From NCBI RefSeq assembly GCF_921292975.1, contig NZ_CAKLCM010000002.1, forward strand, positions 1,860,001 to 1,924,000: 64,000 bases of DNA. The letters run 5' to 3'. Shown here piece by piece: positions 1 to 8,196 of the stretch. The position numbers and the translations under genes were made by a program. Each line of letters opens with the position of its first letter. Position 1 is the stretch's first letter. Below the pieces are notes generated by a model. It was not told the DNA's origin and searched no databases. It was given only the letters and a program-made list of their open reading frames with translations. Origin of the DNA: Vibrio hippocampi (GTDB taxonomy: Bacteria; Pseudomonadota; Gammaproteobacteria; Enterobacterales; Vibrionaceae).

Positions 1-475
1 GCTCAATAAATTTCGACCATGAAACTACATAAGGTAGGTCCGGTAACGCTTGCTCGTCGCTCAAAACCACAATCCAGTCTAATTGAGGGCAATCATCAAA
101 AATTGAAATCGCCACATCAAGCTGATCTTGCTCGCCAACGAACAAGATCTTTACATCCGCATTCTGTACAATATAACGGGTTTGCGCCGCAGTATTGGTT
201 GGATAAATAGGCACAGTGACGGCGCGAACTTGCAGCGCGCCCAAGTCAGTGATGGTCCACTTCGGCATATTGTTAGCAATGATGCCGATTTTGTCTTGTA
301 TTTGAATTCCATTTTTCAATAGAGCGAGGGAAAGTGAATCGATACTTTTTCCAAACTCTGTCCAGCTGATCCCTTGCCAAACTTGGTTAACTTTGTGTTT
401 TAAAGCAATGCGATCGCCGCCTTGGGCAATACGCTCACGAATCTTTGTTACGATATGGAAATCTAAATTAGCCAT
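1..475 (-). CDS. Long-chain acyl-CoA synthetase (AMP-forming), N-terminal part, cut by window edge
   Basis: My translation of the minus strand from the ATG at 475 stays open to base 1, giving 158 residues of a protein that continues outside the window. It begins MANLDFHIVTKIRERIA and contains DKIGIIANNMPKW near residue 60-75 and VPIYPTNTAAQ near residue 93-103. These match the N-terminal nucleotide-binding domain of FAA1-type long-chain acyl-CoA synthetases, which convert fatty acid plus ATP and CoA to acyl-CoA. The catalytic AMP-binding motif (TSGTTG type) would lie outside the window. A purine-rich AAAAAGG sits upstream of the ATG but rather far away. A 7-bp inverted repeat lies about 20 bases upstream and could be an operator. 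The family call is fairly sure; the exact chain-length specificity is unknown. Confidence 0.85.
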   Translation of the reverse strand, partial: MANLDFHIVTKIRERIAQGGDRIALKHKVNQVWQGISWTEFGKSIDSLSLALLKNGIQIQDKIGIIANNMPKWTITDLGALQVRAVTVPIYPTNTAAQTRYIVQNADVKILFVGEQDQLDVAISIFDDCPQLDWIVVLSDEQALPDLPYVVSWSKFIE

Positions 476-494
476 TTTCTATCTATGCCTTTTT

Positions 495-512
495 AGCTTA
501 CACATGTAAGCT
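495..512. promoter_or_regulatory. Inverted repeat AGCTTAC-N4-GTAAGCT upstream of the acyl-CoA synthetase
   Basis: Two perfect 7-base arms separated by ACAT lie 20 bases before the acyl-CoA synthetase start. A CTTTTT run follows only on the plus strand, where no gene ends, so a transcription terminator for a known gene is unlikely. The position suits an operator for a dimeric repressor. The regulator is not known. Confidence 0.35.
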
Positions 513-652
513 TTTTCAGCGCACAAGTGTACATCTGAATCTAAAAAAGGCAACAGACTGACATCAAAGTTATCAATAAAAATAGTAACCAAATGGTAGT
601 AAATAGCACAGCTCAGACCAGCTATTTATCACCTTATCATCAGCCTCTATTT

Positions 653-1696
653 CTAAATGGCTGCATAACTTGGAAAATCTACCTTTTCCCACAGACGTCG
701 CTGCAGATCTTTACTGCATACCCAATTGCCTTGCAGCAACCAACTGGCAATTTCGCCGGCCACATCGGGATAAAATACGCGCTCGGCCTGATTTTCATCT
801 AACCACTTTCGAATCGCTGAAGCATCAAGAAAATCCATGCTATGACCCAAACCTAAACTTTCCAATGTCGCTGCGTTACTTAACTGTTCAAATTGACCGT
901 CTAATGGTTTCACCAACAGCTTTTTACCTAAACTCAATGCTTCAGAGGGTAATTCAAACCCACCATTGGCAATCACACCACCACAGCGATGCAAGTCAGT
1001 TTGAAACTGTTCATGGCTCAATGGTTTTAAAACCATATTCTCAATATGCTGACATTCGCTCACATCAGGGTGATAACAGATAAATTTGTGGCTTGAGAAG
1101 CGCAATAGCACATCGATGATTGCCTGGGTATTTTCAAATGGCAGGTAAACCAACACAAAGTCTTCCATCGTCACGTCATGACCTACGGTATGAACAATGG
1201 GTGGCAATATTGGCTGGTCGAAGTGATACCAGTGTAAGCCCAGTTGATATTGAGATGGGGCGAAATGTTGAATCACCGTATCATCCAGCCAGTTTGAGCC
1301 CTTTTGTGGCACATCAAATAAAAACGCATTCTGGTGACTAATACTCACGGTAGCAATATTTTGTCTTTTCGCTGCCCATGCGGATACGGGCTCAAAATCA
1401 TTAATCACCAAATCATAACCAGAAAGATCAAGTTGCTTTACCTCTCGGATGAAACTGGTAAAGCTATTACTCAACGCTGTTTTGATATAGTTCACTTTGC
1501 CATTTTGGGTCACAAAGCTCACACCTCGGCGTGTCATATAGTCACCGAAAGGCTCCATGGAAAAAAATTTGTCTTTATCTCTACCGGAAAAAAGATAATC
1601 AACTTCTACATTATGAGACTTGAGTGCTTGACACATTGCGCGCGCGCGCGCGATGTGTCCATTGCCTGTTCCTTGAACACCGTACAGTATTCTCAT
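653..1696 (-). CDS. MJ1255/VC2487 family glycosyltransferase
   Basis: This 347-residue protein has an N-terminal GTGNGHIARA motif (residues about 9-18), typical of the glycosyltransferase-28/MurG-like nucleotide-sugar fold. A second conserved segment, NGGFELPSEALSLGKKLLVKPL, lies near residues 245-265 where these enzymes bind the donor nucleotide. Length and motifs fit the MJ1255/VC2487 family, whose substrate is not established. It starts 9 bases after the stop of the PAP2 phosphatase gene, so the two are probably co-transcribed. A lipid-linked glycosylation role for the pair is inference only. The region coding for residues 14-21 holds an unusual alternating GC tract (1638-1652). Confidence 0.85.
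   Translation of the reverse strand: MRILYGVQGTGNGHIARARAMCQALKSHNVEVDYLFSGRDKDKFFSMEPFGDYMTRRGVSFVTQNGKVNYIKTALSNSFTSFIREVKQLDLSGYDLVINDFEPVSAWAAKRQNIATVSISHQNAFLFDVPQKGSNWLDDTVIQHFAPSQYQLGLHWYHFDQPILPPIVHTVGHDVTMEDFVLVYLPFENTQAIIDVLLRFSSHKFICYHPDVSECQHIENMVLKPLSHEQFQTDLHRCGGVIANGGFELPSEALSLGKKLLVKPLDGQFEQLSNAATLESLGLGHSMDFLDASAIRKWLDENQAERVFYPDVAGEIASWLLQGNWVCSKDLQRRLWEKVDFPSYAAI
1638..1652. repeat. Alternating CG tract inside a 30-base palindrome
   Basis: A run of alternating G and C (15 bases) lies between ACACAT (1631-1636) and ATGTGT (1653-1658), extended by one more pair at 1630/1659. It encodes the HIARARAMC segment of the glycosyltransferase. Such tracts can adopt left-handed DNA or a cruciform; whether it does so here is unknown. 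Confidence 0.8.
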
Positions 1697-1705
1697 TTAC
1701 TTCCC

Positions 1706-2242
1706 TTACATCAAACTCGGTAGGTAACTTAATGCCAATTGGGCGGCCGAAAAACCCAGCACTGCGCCGATAACAACATCAGTAAGAAAATGCACCCCTA
1801 ATAAGATTCGGGCTGCACCAATTAACGTTGCCCAAATATAGGCAAACAGATAAAAATCGGGATAAAAATGTCCAATAAGCGTTGCCATAACAAACGCAGC
1901 AGCGGTATGTCCTGACGGCAAGCTATAACGATCGGAGGGTGTGATATAGGCCTGTAGCAAGTCCGACAACTCTTGAGGGCGACGACGCTTAAAGCTATTT
2001 TTGGCAATCCAATAAATTGGTAATTCAATGGCAAAAGCCATCAACCCTGTGGCGAGAAACAGTGCGCCAAACGTGCTATCAAACATCCAGACCAATAACG
2101 CAATCACGACATAAAGGTGACCATCACCGGTTTTAGAGATCCAACGACTTATCCTCGCGACTTCAGCATTAAATCGGTGACCTAAGCAAAATAATGAAAA
2201 TGCTAAATCAAATCTCACTAATGGGGCTATCGTTCTCATCAC
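1706..2242 (-). CDS. PAP2-family membrane phosphatase
   Basis: This 178-residue integral membrane protein carries the three acid-phosphatase signature motifs in order: KNSFKRRRP (KX6RP), PSGHT, and RILLGVHFLTD (SR-X5-HX3D type). Hydrophobic segments separate them, so the active site should face the periplasm. Relatives dephosphorylate lipid phosphates such as phosphatidic acid, phosphatidylglycerophosphate or undecaprenyl pyrophosphate; the substrate here cannot be told. A good AGGAG lies just before the ATG. The gene is directly upstream of the VC2487-type glycosyltransferase, which suggests a shared membrane-lipid or glycolipid pathway. Confidence 0.88.
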   Translation of the reverse strand: MMRTIAPLVRFDLAFSLFCLGHRFNAEVARISRWISKTGDGHLYVVIALLVWMFDSTFGALFLATGLMAFAIELPIYWIAKNSFKRRRPQELSDLLQAYITPSDRYSLPSGHTAAAFVMATLIGHFYPDFYLFAYIWATLIGAARILLGVHFLTDVVIGAVLGFSAAQLALSYLPSLM

Positions 2243-2572
2243 CTACTCCTTGTTATGGCAAGTAATCCATAATCAAAAAATAGCCAGTTTGAATGACAAA
2301 GAGGTGACGGTTTATTTGAGATATGATGAAAGTTGCAGCGAAGTGGTTACTCAATAACCTGGCATCGAAACCAAGTTACCGCCCACACAGATGGTCATTT
2401 TTAACAAAGCACAGAAAGGCGGGCAGTAAAATGCGGCTCCCCCATAAAGACGACAGCGGCGGTAATGATCAAGACCATTACCGCCGCTGTTACGTTGCGA
2501 ATATATTTTGCGTATTTATTTTACTAATTCACTGCACGAATAGTGCAGGCGCTATCCGCTTATCATCAAAGA
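2243..2572. other. Intergenic region between the PAP2 gene and the RND pump
   Basis: About 330 bases without a convincing gene. It holds a long hairpin (2454-2489) just downstream of the RND pump stop codon. I see no RNA gene and no clear promoter; the PAP2-glycosyltransferase promoter should lie near 2250-2330. Confidence 0.6.
2454..2489 (-). terminator. Hairpin downstream of the RND efflux operon
   Basis: A 14-base perfect stem (CAGCGGCGGTAATG and its complement) with an 8-base loop lies 84 bases past the stop of the RND pump gene. The following T tract on the minus strand (TCGTCTTTATG) is poor, so termination may be weak or factor-assisted. Confidence 0.55.
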
Positions 2573-5500
2573 CTAAATTTCTTCATGTTTGTGTACCAAC
2601 CCCCAATCTGCCAAGATCGCGTACGCAGATGGAATCATAAATAGCACCAACAACGTTGACGCAAAGATCCCAAACACAATCGAGATCACCAGAGGCTGAA
2701 TAACCTGAGCCTGTAGGCTGGTTTCCATCAGCAGCGGCAGCAAACCAGCAGCCGTGGTCATGGAAGTCAAGAATACCGCTCTAAATCGTTCTCGACTCGC
2801 TTTCACCACCGAGTCATGAACGCTCTCTCCCGCATCGACATGGTGACGGATGTATTGCACCAACAAGATAGAATCATTAACCACAATACCCGCTAAGGAA
2901 ATAAAGCCCATAATACTTGGCATACTTAGCGAGTGACCTAACAGCCAGTGTCCAAATACCACGCCAATAAACGCTAATGGTATCGCTAACATCACCACAA
3001 ATGGTTCAAAGTAGCTTCTAAATTGATAACTCAAGATAGCAAACACACCAAACAAGCCCAGTAAGAAACCTTTGCCCATGGAACTGCCTGTTTTTGCGGT
3101 ATCTTTCGCTTCACCCTCAAAGTCAAACCTCAACCCCGGATAAGCTTGTTGGAGTGCGGGAATTTCTTCCGCCTGAAATTTTCGAATGATTTCTGAAGAA
3201 TTGGCTTTGCTGGTATCAATATCACCAAACACACTCACGGTTCTCAGACCATCTACGCGTTGTATGCGCACATAATTTCTTTGAAAGTCGAGTATGGCAA
3301 GCGTGGCGAGTGGCACTTGAGAACCGTCGGCTAAAAAAATAGGGAAATTAGATAACTGCTGGATATCGGCAATATCGCTTCTATCCAATTTCACTTCGAT
3401 CTTAATGTTCTCTACGCCAACCTGAATCTCATCCGCGGTTTGACCAAAGAACGAGGCTCGAAGTTGACTGGCAATCTGCTGCCCGTTGACCCCAAAACTC
3501 TCCGCACCCGGTCTCAGCTTAACTAAAATTTCTTCTTTGCCGAGACGCATGTCATCCAGCACACCATAAACGCCATCAAACTCATTCAGGTATTGCTGAA
3601 TATCAATCGAGGCAGCTTTAAGTTGCTCTAAGTCATCGTGTTTAATTCGAATCTCCAGAGCACGCCCTCCCGGTCCCATCGTCGGTTGTTTGAAAACTAA
3701 AGAGATAGGATCGGTTAACTCCCCAACATCCTCTCGCCAAGCGTCAATAAACTCGTCGATGAGCGTATAGCGCTCCTCTGCGCTGCGTAAATCTAAGCGA
3801 ACCGTCGCAAGATGGGGACCTGACTCACTGGCATCCTGATTGGCATTAAACTGACTGGTCACTTGCAGAACTAAAGGCTCACCCAACTCAACGTCACGGC
3901 TCCACTCTTGGTTGAGTTTTTCCGCAGACTGTACAATATGGTCTACCACTCTTTCAGTTTGCGCCAACGATGCCCCAGGCGGCAAGATGACCCTTGCTTC
4001 CGCAATATCACCATCCAAATCAGGGAAAGGGTTAAACTTAACGACGCCGCCGAGAATAAGACTCACCGAGATCAACAACAAGCTAACGACACCGCCCATA
4101 AAAGCGTAACGATAGGCGACAACACGACTGACAGCATTCACCAGCGTCGTGTTTCTAAAGTGTTCAAAGCGCACCAACAATTGCTGTTTAAACTTGACGG
4201 GTTGCCCTTCCTTCTTCTGCTTATGCAGTGAGTGAGAAAGGTGATTGGGCAAGATCAAAAACGCTTCAACCAAACTCAAGCAGAGCACTAAAATCAGTAC
4301 TTGAGGGACCGCTTTCAACACTGCCCCCATTTCCCCTTCAAGAAACAGCAAGCTGCCGAAGATACACACGGTGGTCAAAAAAGAAGAGATGACGCCCGGT
4401 AATACGGTTTTTACCCCATTAATCACCGCGCTATCGACATCCTGTCCTCGATCTAAATGGGCTTGAATCGACTCGGCAATCACAATGGCATCGTCCATCA
4501 TAATACCGATCGCCATCAGCAATCCGACGAGGGACATGATATTGATAGAGATGCCGAGATTCGCCATCATAAACAAACCGCCTAAAAACGCGACGGGCAA
4601 ACCAGCGGCAACCCAGAACGAATATCGAAAACTAAAGAACAGCCACATCGTCGCAAAGACCAATAAGATGCCCTGCCAACCATTTTTGACCATCATGGTC
4701 AGACGATCCCACAATACCGACGAGAGATCGTTGGTCATCTCCAAAGTGATACCATCAGGCGCAATCAGCCGCTGATCTTCAACAAACTTGGAAACCTGTT
4801 GTTTAATTCTCAGCGCATCGTCTTCTTTGTTTTTGCTGATCTTCAATACCGCGGATGGCTTGCCATTGAATAGCACTTTCTGCTCATCAAGCTCAAAACG
4901 GTCGGTGATGGTGGCAATATCTCTTAAGCGAATCAGTGCTCCATTGGCGCTGGAACCCACCACAATCGATTCCAGTTGCTCTGGGGTAATGCGACGCTCG
5001 TCAAAGCGAATCAGAAAGTTCTTATCTTCTGTTTCTACATTACCACTGGGCAGTTTGATATTCTGATTGCCTACCTGCACCGCGATATCATTAATACTCA
5101 GCCCGAGTTGGCGCATGATCTGGGTATTTAATTCCACTCGATACTGGTGATCAGAAAATCCGCTGACTTCCACTAAGGAAACGCCATAGTCCAGTTTCAT
5201 GGTACGTTTAAGTTGCTCTGCATACGCTTTAAGTGCCGGCCAATTGGTGTTGGCGGTAATGGCAATATCCACCACAGGTTCATTCCAATCCAACTCTTGA
5301 ACCACGGGGGATTCGATTTCATCAGGAAAATCATTGATGGAATTGATTTGAGTCTGAACATCCACCAGCATTCGACCGATATCGGCTTTCTCATTCAGTT
5401 TCAGCGTTAACCTTGCCGAGCCTTCTATCGCCTCACACTTGGTTTCTTCAATATTCGCTAGACCATCGACGGCATCTTCCATTCGCACGCATAGACTCTC

Positions 5501-5674
5501 TTCCACCTCTTGCGGTGAAGCACCGGGGTAAGTGATGGCTGCCATAATATAAGGAGGGCTGAACTCAGGGAAGGTTTCACGCTTTATGGTTGAGAGTGAG
5601 CTTACCCCCAAGATCAACAAAGCGATCATCAATAGGTTGGCTGCGGTTGGGTGCTTAGAGAAAAAACGTATCAT
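2573..5674 (-). CDS. RND-family multidrug efflux permease
   Basis: At 1033 residues this is full length for a hydrophobe/amphiphile efflux RND pump. It has an N-terminal membrane segment (about 10-30), the periplasmic loop with YPGASPQEVEE near 49-59, and a TM4 motif GIMMDDAIVIAES with the paired aspartates near residues 394-395 used for proton relay. A second half follows with AGIVVNDSILLVQYI. It should work as a trimer in the inner membrane, moving toxic compounds outward using the proton gradient. Its start overlaps the fusion-protein gene by 4 bases (ATGA type), which indicates translational coupling. No outer-membrane TolC-like gene is nearby, so a TolC encoded elsewhere is expected. Substrates cannot be predicted. 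Confidence 0.93.
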   Translation of the reverse strand: MIRFFSKHPTAANLLMIALLILGVSSLSTIKRETFPEFSPPYIMAAITYPGASPQEVEESLCVRMEDAVDGLANIEETKCEAIEGSARLTLKLNEKADIGRMLVDVQTQINSINDFPDEIESPVVQELDWNEPVVDIAITANTNWPALKAYAEQLKRTMKLDYGVSLVEVSGFSDHQYRVELNTQIMRQLGLSINDIAVQVGNQNIKLPSGNVETEDKNFLIRFDERRITPEQLESIVVGSSANGALIRLRDIATITDRFELDEQKVLFNGKPSAVLKISKNKEDDALRIKQQVSKFVEDQRLIAPDGITLEMTNDLSSVLWDRLTMMVKNGWQGILLVFATMWLFFSFRYSFWVAAGLPVAFLGGLFMMANLGISINIMSLVGLLMAIGIMMDDAIVIAESIQAHLDRGQDVDSAVINGVKTVLPGVISSFLTTVCIFGSLLFLEGEMGAVLKAVPQVLILVLCLSLVEAFLILPNHLSHSLHKQKKEGQPVKFKQQLLVRFEHFRNTTLVNAVSRVVAYRYAFMGGVVSLLLISVSLILGGVVKFNPFPDLDGDIAEARVILPPGASLAQTERVVDHIVQSAEKLNQEWSRDVELGEPLVLQVTSQFNANQDASESGPHLATVRLDLRSAEERYTLIDEFIDAWREDVGELTDPISLVFKQPTMGPGGRALEIRIKHDDLEQLKAASIDIQQYLNEFDGVYGVLDDMRLGKEEILVKLRPGAESFGVNGQQIASQLRASFFGQTADEIQVGVENIKIEVKLDRSDIADIQQLSNFPIFLADGSQVPLATLAILDFQRNYVRIQRVDGLRTVSVFGDIDTSKANSSEIIRKFQAEEIPALQQAYPGLRFDFEGEAKDTAKTGSSMGKGFLLGLFGVFAILSYQFRSYFEPFVVMLAIPLAFIGVVFGHWLLGHSLSMPSIMGFISLAGIVVNDSILLVQYIRHHVDAGESVHDSVVKASRERFRAVFLTSMTTAAGLLPLLMETSLQAQVIQPLVISIVFGIFASTLLVLFMIPSAYAILADWGLVHKHEEI

Positions 5675-6960
5675 TGCTCAACCTCTTGGCTTTTTTCTCG
5701 CAATAACATTCCTTCAATCGCGGGAAGTAGGTCGTTTAATACCACCTTATCACCGCTATTTAACTCCCCCGCAATCACGACATGCTTATCGCGACGAAAC
5801 AAAACCTCAACTGAACGGATCGCCAAGCGTTGTTGTGCATTCATGATATAGATTTTGTCACCATGAAGCGCTCGCTCTGGAATGACCCAAGACGGATTCG
5901 CCTGCCCTTCAATGCTGGCTTTAACAAACATACCGTTGACGAGTGGCGGTATGGTCTTACTGGAATTTTGTTCTATTTCTAAGATCACACCCGCAGTGGC
6001 TTGGTTCGGGTCGACGGTCTCGCTGATTCTCGAGACTTTGGCTGGCCAAGTCGCCACTAAGTTACCACTACTCAGTTCGATTGAGGCATGCAGTTTATCG
6101 AGTTGATTGTCGAGTTCGTCGCTATCCAACGTCAGGCTATCAAACAACAACTGTAAATCGTGAATTGATAACTGGGCCTCGACTTCCATCACATCGGTTC
6201 TGTGTGCTGAAACCATACTTTGTTGAACGTTGACCACTTGGTTGATCTCAACATCAACGGTCGCCACACGCATGGTTTGCGGCATGATGATTTTGGTTTT
6301 TTGCAGCGAACGTTGTGCTTCTTCCACTTTTGCTTGATTGACGTTAACCAAAGCTTGGGAAACTTGCCTTTCATCCGGTAACAAGGAGAGCTGATTCTTT
6401 ATCTCTTGCACTAACTTCTTCTGTGACAACATATTCTGTTGCTGAGTATCCACATCCGATTGCGACGCAAGACCTCGCTGGTTGAGATTCACTCGGCGCT
6501 GATATTCATTTTCTGCCAAAGCCAAACGACTGTTTTCAATCTTGAGCGTCTCTTTTAAGTTACTTTCTTCCAGATCTAAACGAGTCAGTTGCGTCTCACT
6601 CGATTTAAGATCCGCAATCGCTTGAGAGAGCTTTAGTTGATAATCAAGCGGGTCGATGCGTAAAATTTCCGCTCCCTCAGCCACCACCGAGCCCTTTTCA
6701 AGACCGGGGTGCTTAAACGTTACCGCGCCCGTCACTTCCGCTATCGCCTGCCACTCCACTTTAGGCTCGACACGCCCAAAGCCCATCACCAATGGCGCGG
6801 TTTTCTGAGTGGATAGCGCCATAACATCAACCACGCGCGCACGATCACCTGCAGGTTTGGTCGGAGCATCTGGACGTAGCTTTACCGCCAAAACCACCGC
6901 GATAATACCGATAGCGAGTGCTGGAAAAAATAGGAACTTGTTATTAGTTAATTTCATCAT
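5671..6960 (-). CDS. Efflux RND transporter periplasmic adaptor (membrane fusion protein)
   Basis: This 429-residue HlyD/AcrA-family protein has an N-terminal membrane anchor (about residues 8-26). A barrel-sandwich half motif follows (LEKGSVVAEGAEILRIDPLDYQL near 85-107), then a long alpha-helical hairpin rich in Q, E, L and K (about 110-220), and a beta-barrel C-terminal part. It would bridge the inner-membrane RND pump encoded directly downstream and an outer-membrane channel. The gene overlaps both neighbours by 1-4 bases, so regulator, adaptor and pump form one operon. No lipobox cysteine is present, so it is anchored by the N-terminal helix. Confidence 0.92.
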   Translation of the reverse strand: MMKLTNNKFLFFPALAIGIIAVVLAVKLRPDAPTKPAGDRARVVDVMALSTQKTAPLVMGFGRVEPKVEWQAIAEVTGAVTFKHPGLEKGSVVAEGAEILRIDPLDYQLKLSQAIADLKSSETQLTRLDLEESNLKETLKIENSRLALAENEYQRRVNLNQRGLASQSDVDTQQQNMLSQKKLVQEIKNQLSLLPDERQVSQALVNVNQAKVEEAQRSLQKTKIIMPQTMRVATVDVEINQVVNVQQSMVSAHRTDVMEVEAQLSIHDLQLLFDSLTLDSDELDNQLDKLHASIELSSGNLVATWPAKVSRISETVDPNQATAGVILEIEQNSSKTIPPLVNGMFVKASIEGQANPSWVIPERALHGDKIYIMNAQQRLAIRSVEVLFRRDKHVVIAGELNSGDKVVLNDLLPAIEGMLLREKSQEVEQ

Positions 6961-7643
6961 TATTCATCTTTTACGCTGTCAGGTGGGACGAGCAAGCCAT
7001 GAGTGAGCAAGCGAATATTGTGCTCGAGTAGCTGTTCTAAAAAGTCATCGGTCAGGGTCACACCATGGAGTTGCAACATGGCTGGCGGTGCCACAAATGG
7101 GAACACCGTTAGAGAAATAAAAGAAACCTTACACAGAGTGGGATCCACACCCTGCCGTAAATAGCCCAGCTCACTAAGCTTGTGATACATCACATCGTGA
7201 CCAGGGTTGACCATATCGGTAAACACCTTTTCCATCAAACGCCTTTGCGTCACGGAGGCTGGCATATGCATCACTTGTGATATTAAGCGCGGAAACTGAG
7301 GCACTTTCATCATTTCTCGATAATAAATGCGCATAAAATCAAACAAATTATGGTGATCATCTGAAGCAAGCACCTGCTCCAACTTCTGTATCACGGGCAA
7401 GATGGTCTCTCGAATCATGGTTTCGAATAACCCCTCTTTATTGCCAAAGTAGTAACGAATCATCGCGATATTCACACCCGCATTATCAGCGACTTGTCGA
7501 GTTGATACCTTTTCATAGGGCAACACCACAAACAACTCCCGCGCACGGGCAAGTAGTTGCTCTCTTGCATCCGTCTGCTGTTTAGGTCGCCCGACTCTGC
7601 GTTTCTTTGCTTCTGCCATTAATCTGCTTCTACCATTAATCAA
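6960..7643 (-). CDS. TetR/AcrR-family transcriptional regulator of the efflux operon
   Basis: This 227-residue protein has an N-terminal helix-turn-helix: KVSTRQVADNAGVNIAMIRYYFGNKEGLF is the classic TetR recognition helix segment, preceded by a basic KKRRVGRPK tail. The C-terminal ligand domain is unassigned. It is the first gene of an operon with the adaptor and the RND pump, overlapping the adaptor by one base, and very likely represses that operon. Two starts are equally good. The ATG at 7643 and the one at 7619 lie in duplicated contexts (AGAAG, 7 bases, ATGG) created by a 17-bp tandem repeat, so the true N-terminus is open; the shorter form is 219 residues. Confidence 0.9.
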   Translation of the reverse strand: MINGRSRLMAEAKKRRVGRPKQQTDAREQLLARARELFVVLPYEKVSTRQVADNAGVNIAMIRYYFGNKEGLFETMIRETILPVIQKLEQVLASDDHHNLFDFMRIYYREMMKVPQFPRLISQVMHMPASVTQRRLMEKVFTDMVNPGHDVMYHKLSELGYLRQGVDPTLCKVSFISLTVFPFVAPPAMLQLHGVTLTDDFLEQLLEHNIRLLTHGLLVPPDSVKDE

Positions 7644-7651
7644 CTTCTACT
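7601..7651. repeat. 17-bp degenerate tandem repeat over the tetR start
   Basis: Three copies of period 17 (7601-7617, 7618-7634, 7635-7651). The last two share ATTAATCnnCTTCTACy. The repeat duplicates the ribosome-binding site and start codon of the TetR-family gene. Confidence 0.65.
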
Positions 7652-8005
7652 ATTGCGTTATGCACTCATACCGAGTTATCTATTTTTATGAAGAACCATT
7701 TTTTATGACGAACGATTATCTTTATGAAAAACCTTTATCAAAAACAATGACAAATCTTCACTATGTGCGAATAATTAATCGGCGATTAATTATAGGTTAA
7801 CCCAATCATTTGTCATTACAGAGAAATTAATCACAGATCGCTAAATCGATTAATTGTTTTTACCCAATTTCAGATAACAACAACCATTAGTGCACCAGCA
7901 ACGTACGATAAAAGCACCAACACTAATGCCGACATGAAATAAAAATTAAACTAAATGCTTGACGACTCAGCCTGAGTACGGTACTAATCTTGATAACTTA
8001 TTTTT
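7644..8005. other. AT-rich intergenic region between efflux operon and leu leader
   Basis: About 360 bases with no gene. It contains three degenerate copies of a TTTATGAmGAACsATT-like element (starting near 7684, 7701 and 7720, periods 17 and 19). It also has several ATTAAT/TAATCGATTAAT stretches (7772-7860) and the leu promoter at its end. AT-rich direct repeats of this kind are typical targets of nucleoid proteins or LysR regulators such as LeuO; that assignment is inference. Confidence 0.5.
7959..7987 (+). promoter_or_regulatory. Probable sigma-70 promoter of the leu operon
   Basis: TTGACG (7959-7964) and TACTAA (7982-7987) are separated by 17 bases, about 20 bases before the leader peptide start. 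Position and spacing suit the promoter of the leader-attenuator-leuABCD transcript. Confidence 0.7.
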
Positions 8006-8083
8006 ATGGACTGCATAACAGTGATTTTACGTTTTTCTTTGCTCCTGAACCTACTCCTTATCGTGACTTTATCACGCGGGTAG
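8006..8083 (+). CDS. leuL: leu operon leader peptide
   Basis: A 25-codon reading frame starts at the ATG at 8006 and ends with TAG at 8081-8083. It contains the cluster LLLNLLL: seven residues, six of them leucine, encoded by TTG, CTC, CTG, CTA, CTC and CTT around one AAC. Such a leucine run before a hairpin terminator is the hallmark of ribosome-mediated attenuation. When charged leucyl-tRNA is scarce the ribosome stalls here and the antiterminator forms. The stop codon overlaps the GCGGGT segment (8076-8081) that can pair with ACCCGC of the terminator stem. No strong Shine-Dalgarno is visible before the ATG. Confidence 0.88.
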   Translation: MDCITVILRFSLLLNLLLIVTLSRG

Positions 8084-8121
8084 GTTGTGGACGAAAAACA
8101 CCACACTGAAAAGTCCTAAAG

Positions 8122-8146
8122 ACCCGCTCCTAAAGCGGGTTTTTTT
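8122..8146 (+). terminator. leu attenuator terminator
   Basis: The stem ACCCGCT (8122-8128) pairs with AGCGGGT (8134-8140) and is followed by seven T. The 5' arm can alternatively pair with GCGGGT at 8076-8081 at the end of the leader frame, giving a terminator/antiterminator switch. Confidence 0.9.
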
Positions 8147-8196
8147 ATATCAATCGAACGGAACGAAAACGATTAAATGGTTTGGAGGAAGCAACT

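Noticed and set aside
2323..2640. Plus-strand 105-codon frame after the PAP2 gene
   Set aside because: It runs through the hairpin and into the 3' end of the RND pump gene on the opposite strand, with no ribosome-binding site or recognisable motif.
3908..5410. Several plus-strand frames of 60-107 codons inside the RND pump gene
   Set aside because: They are antisense shadows of a well-supported gene and carry no motif or ribosome-binding site.
8182..8196. TTG start extending leuA by five codons
   Set aside because: The TTG overlaps the perfect GGAGG that serves the ATG at 8197, and the family N-terminus begins at that ATG.
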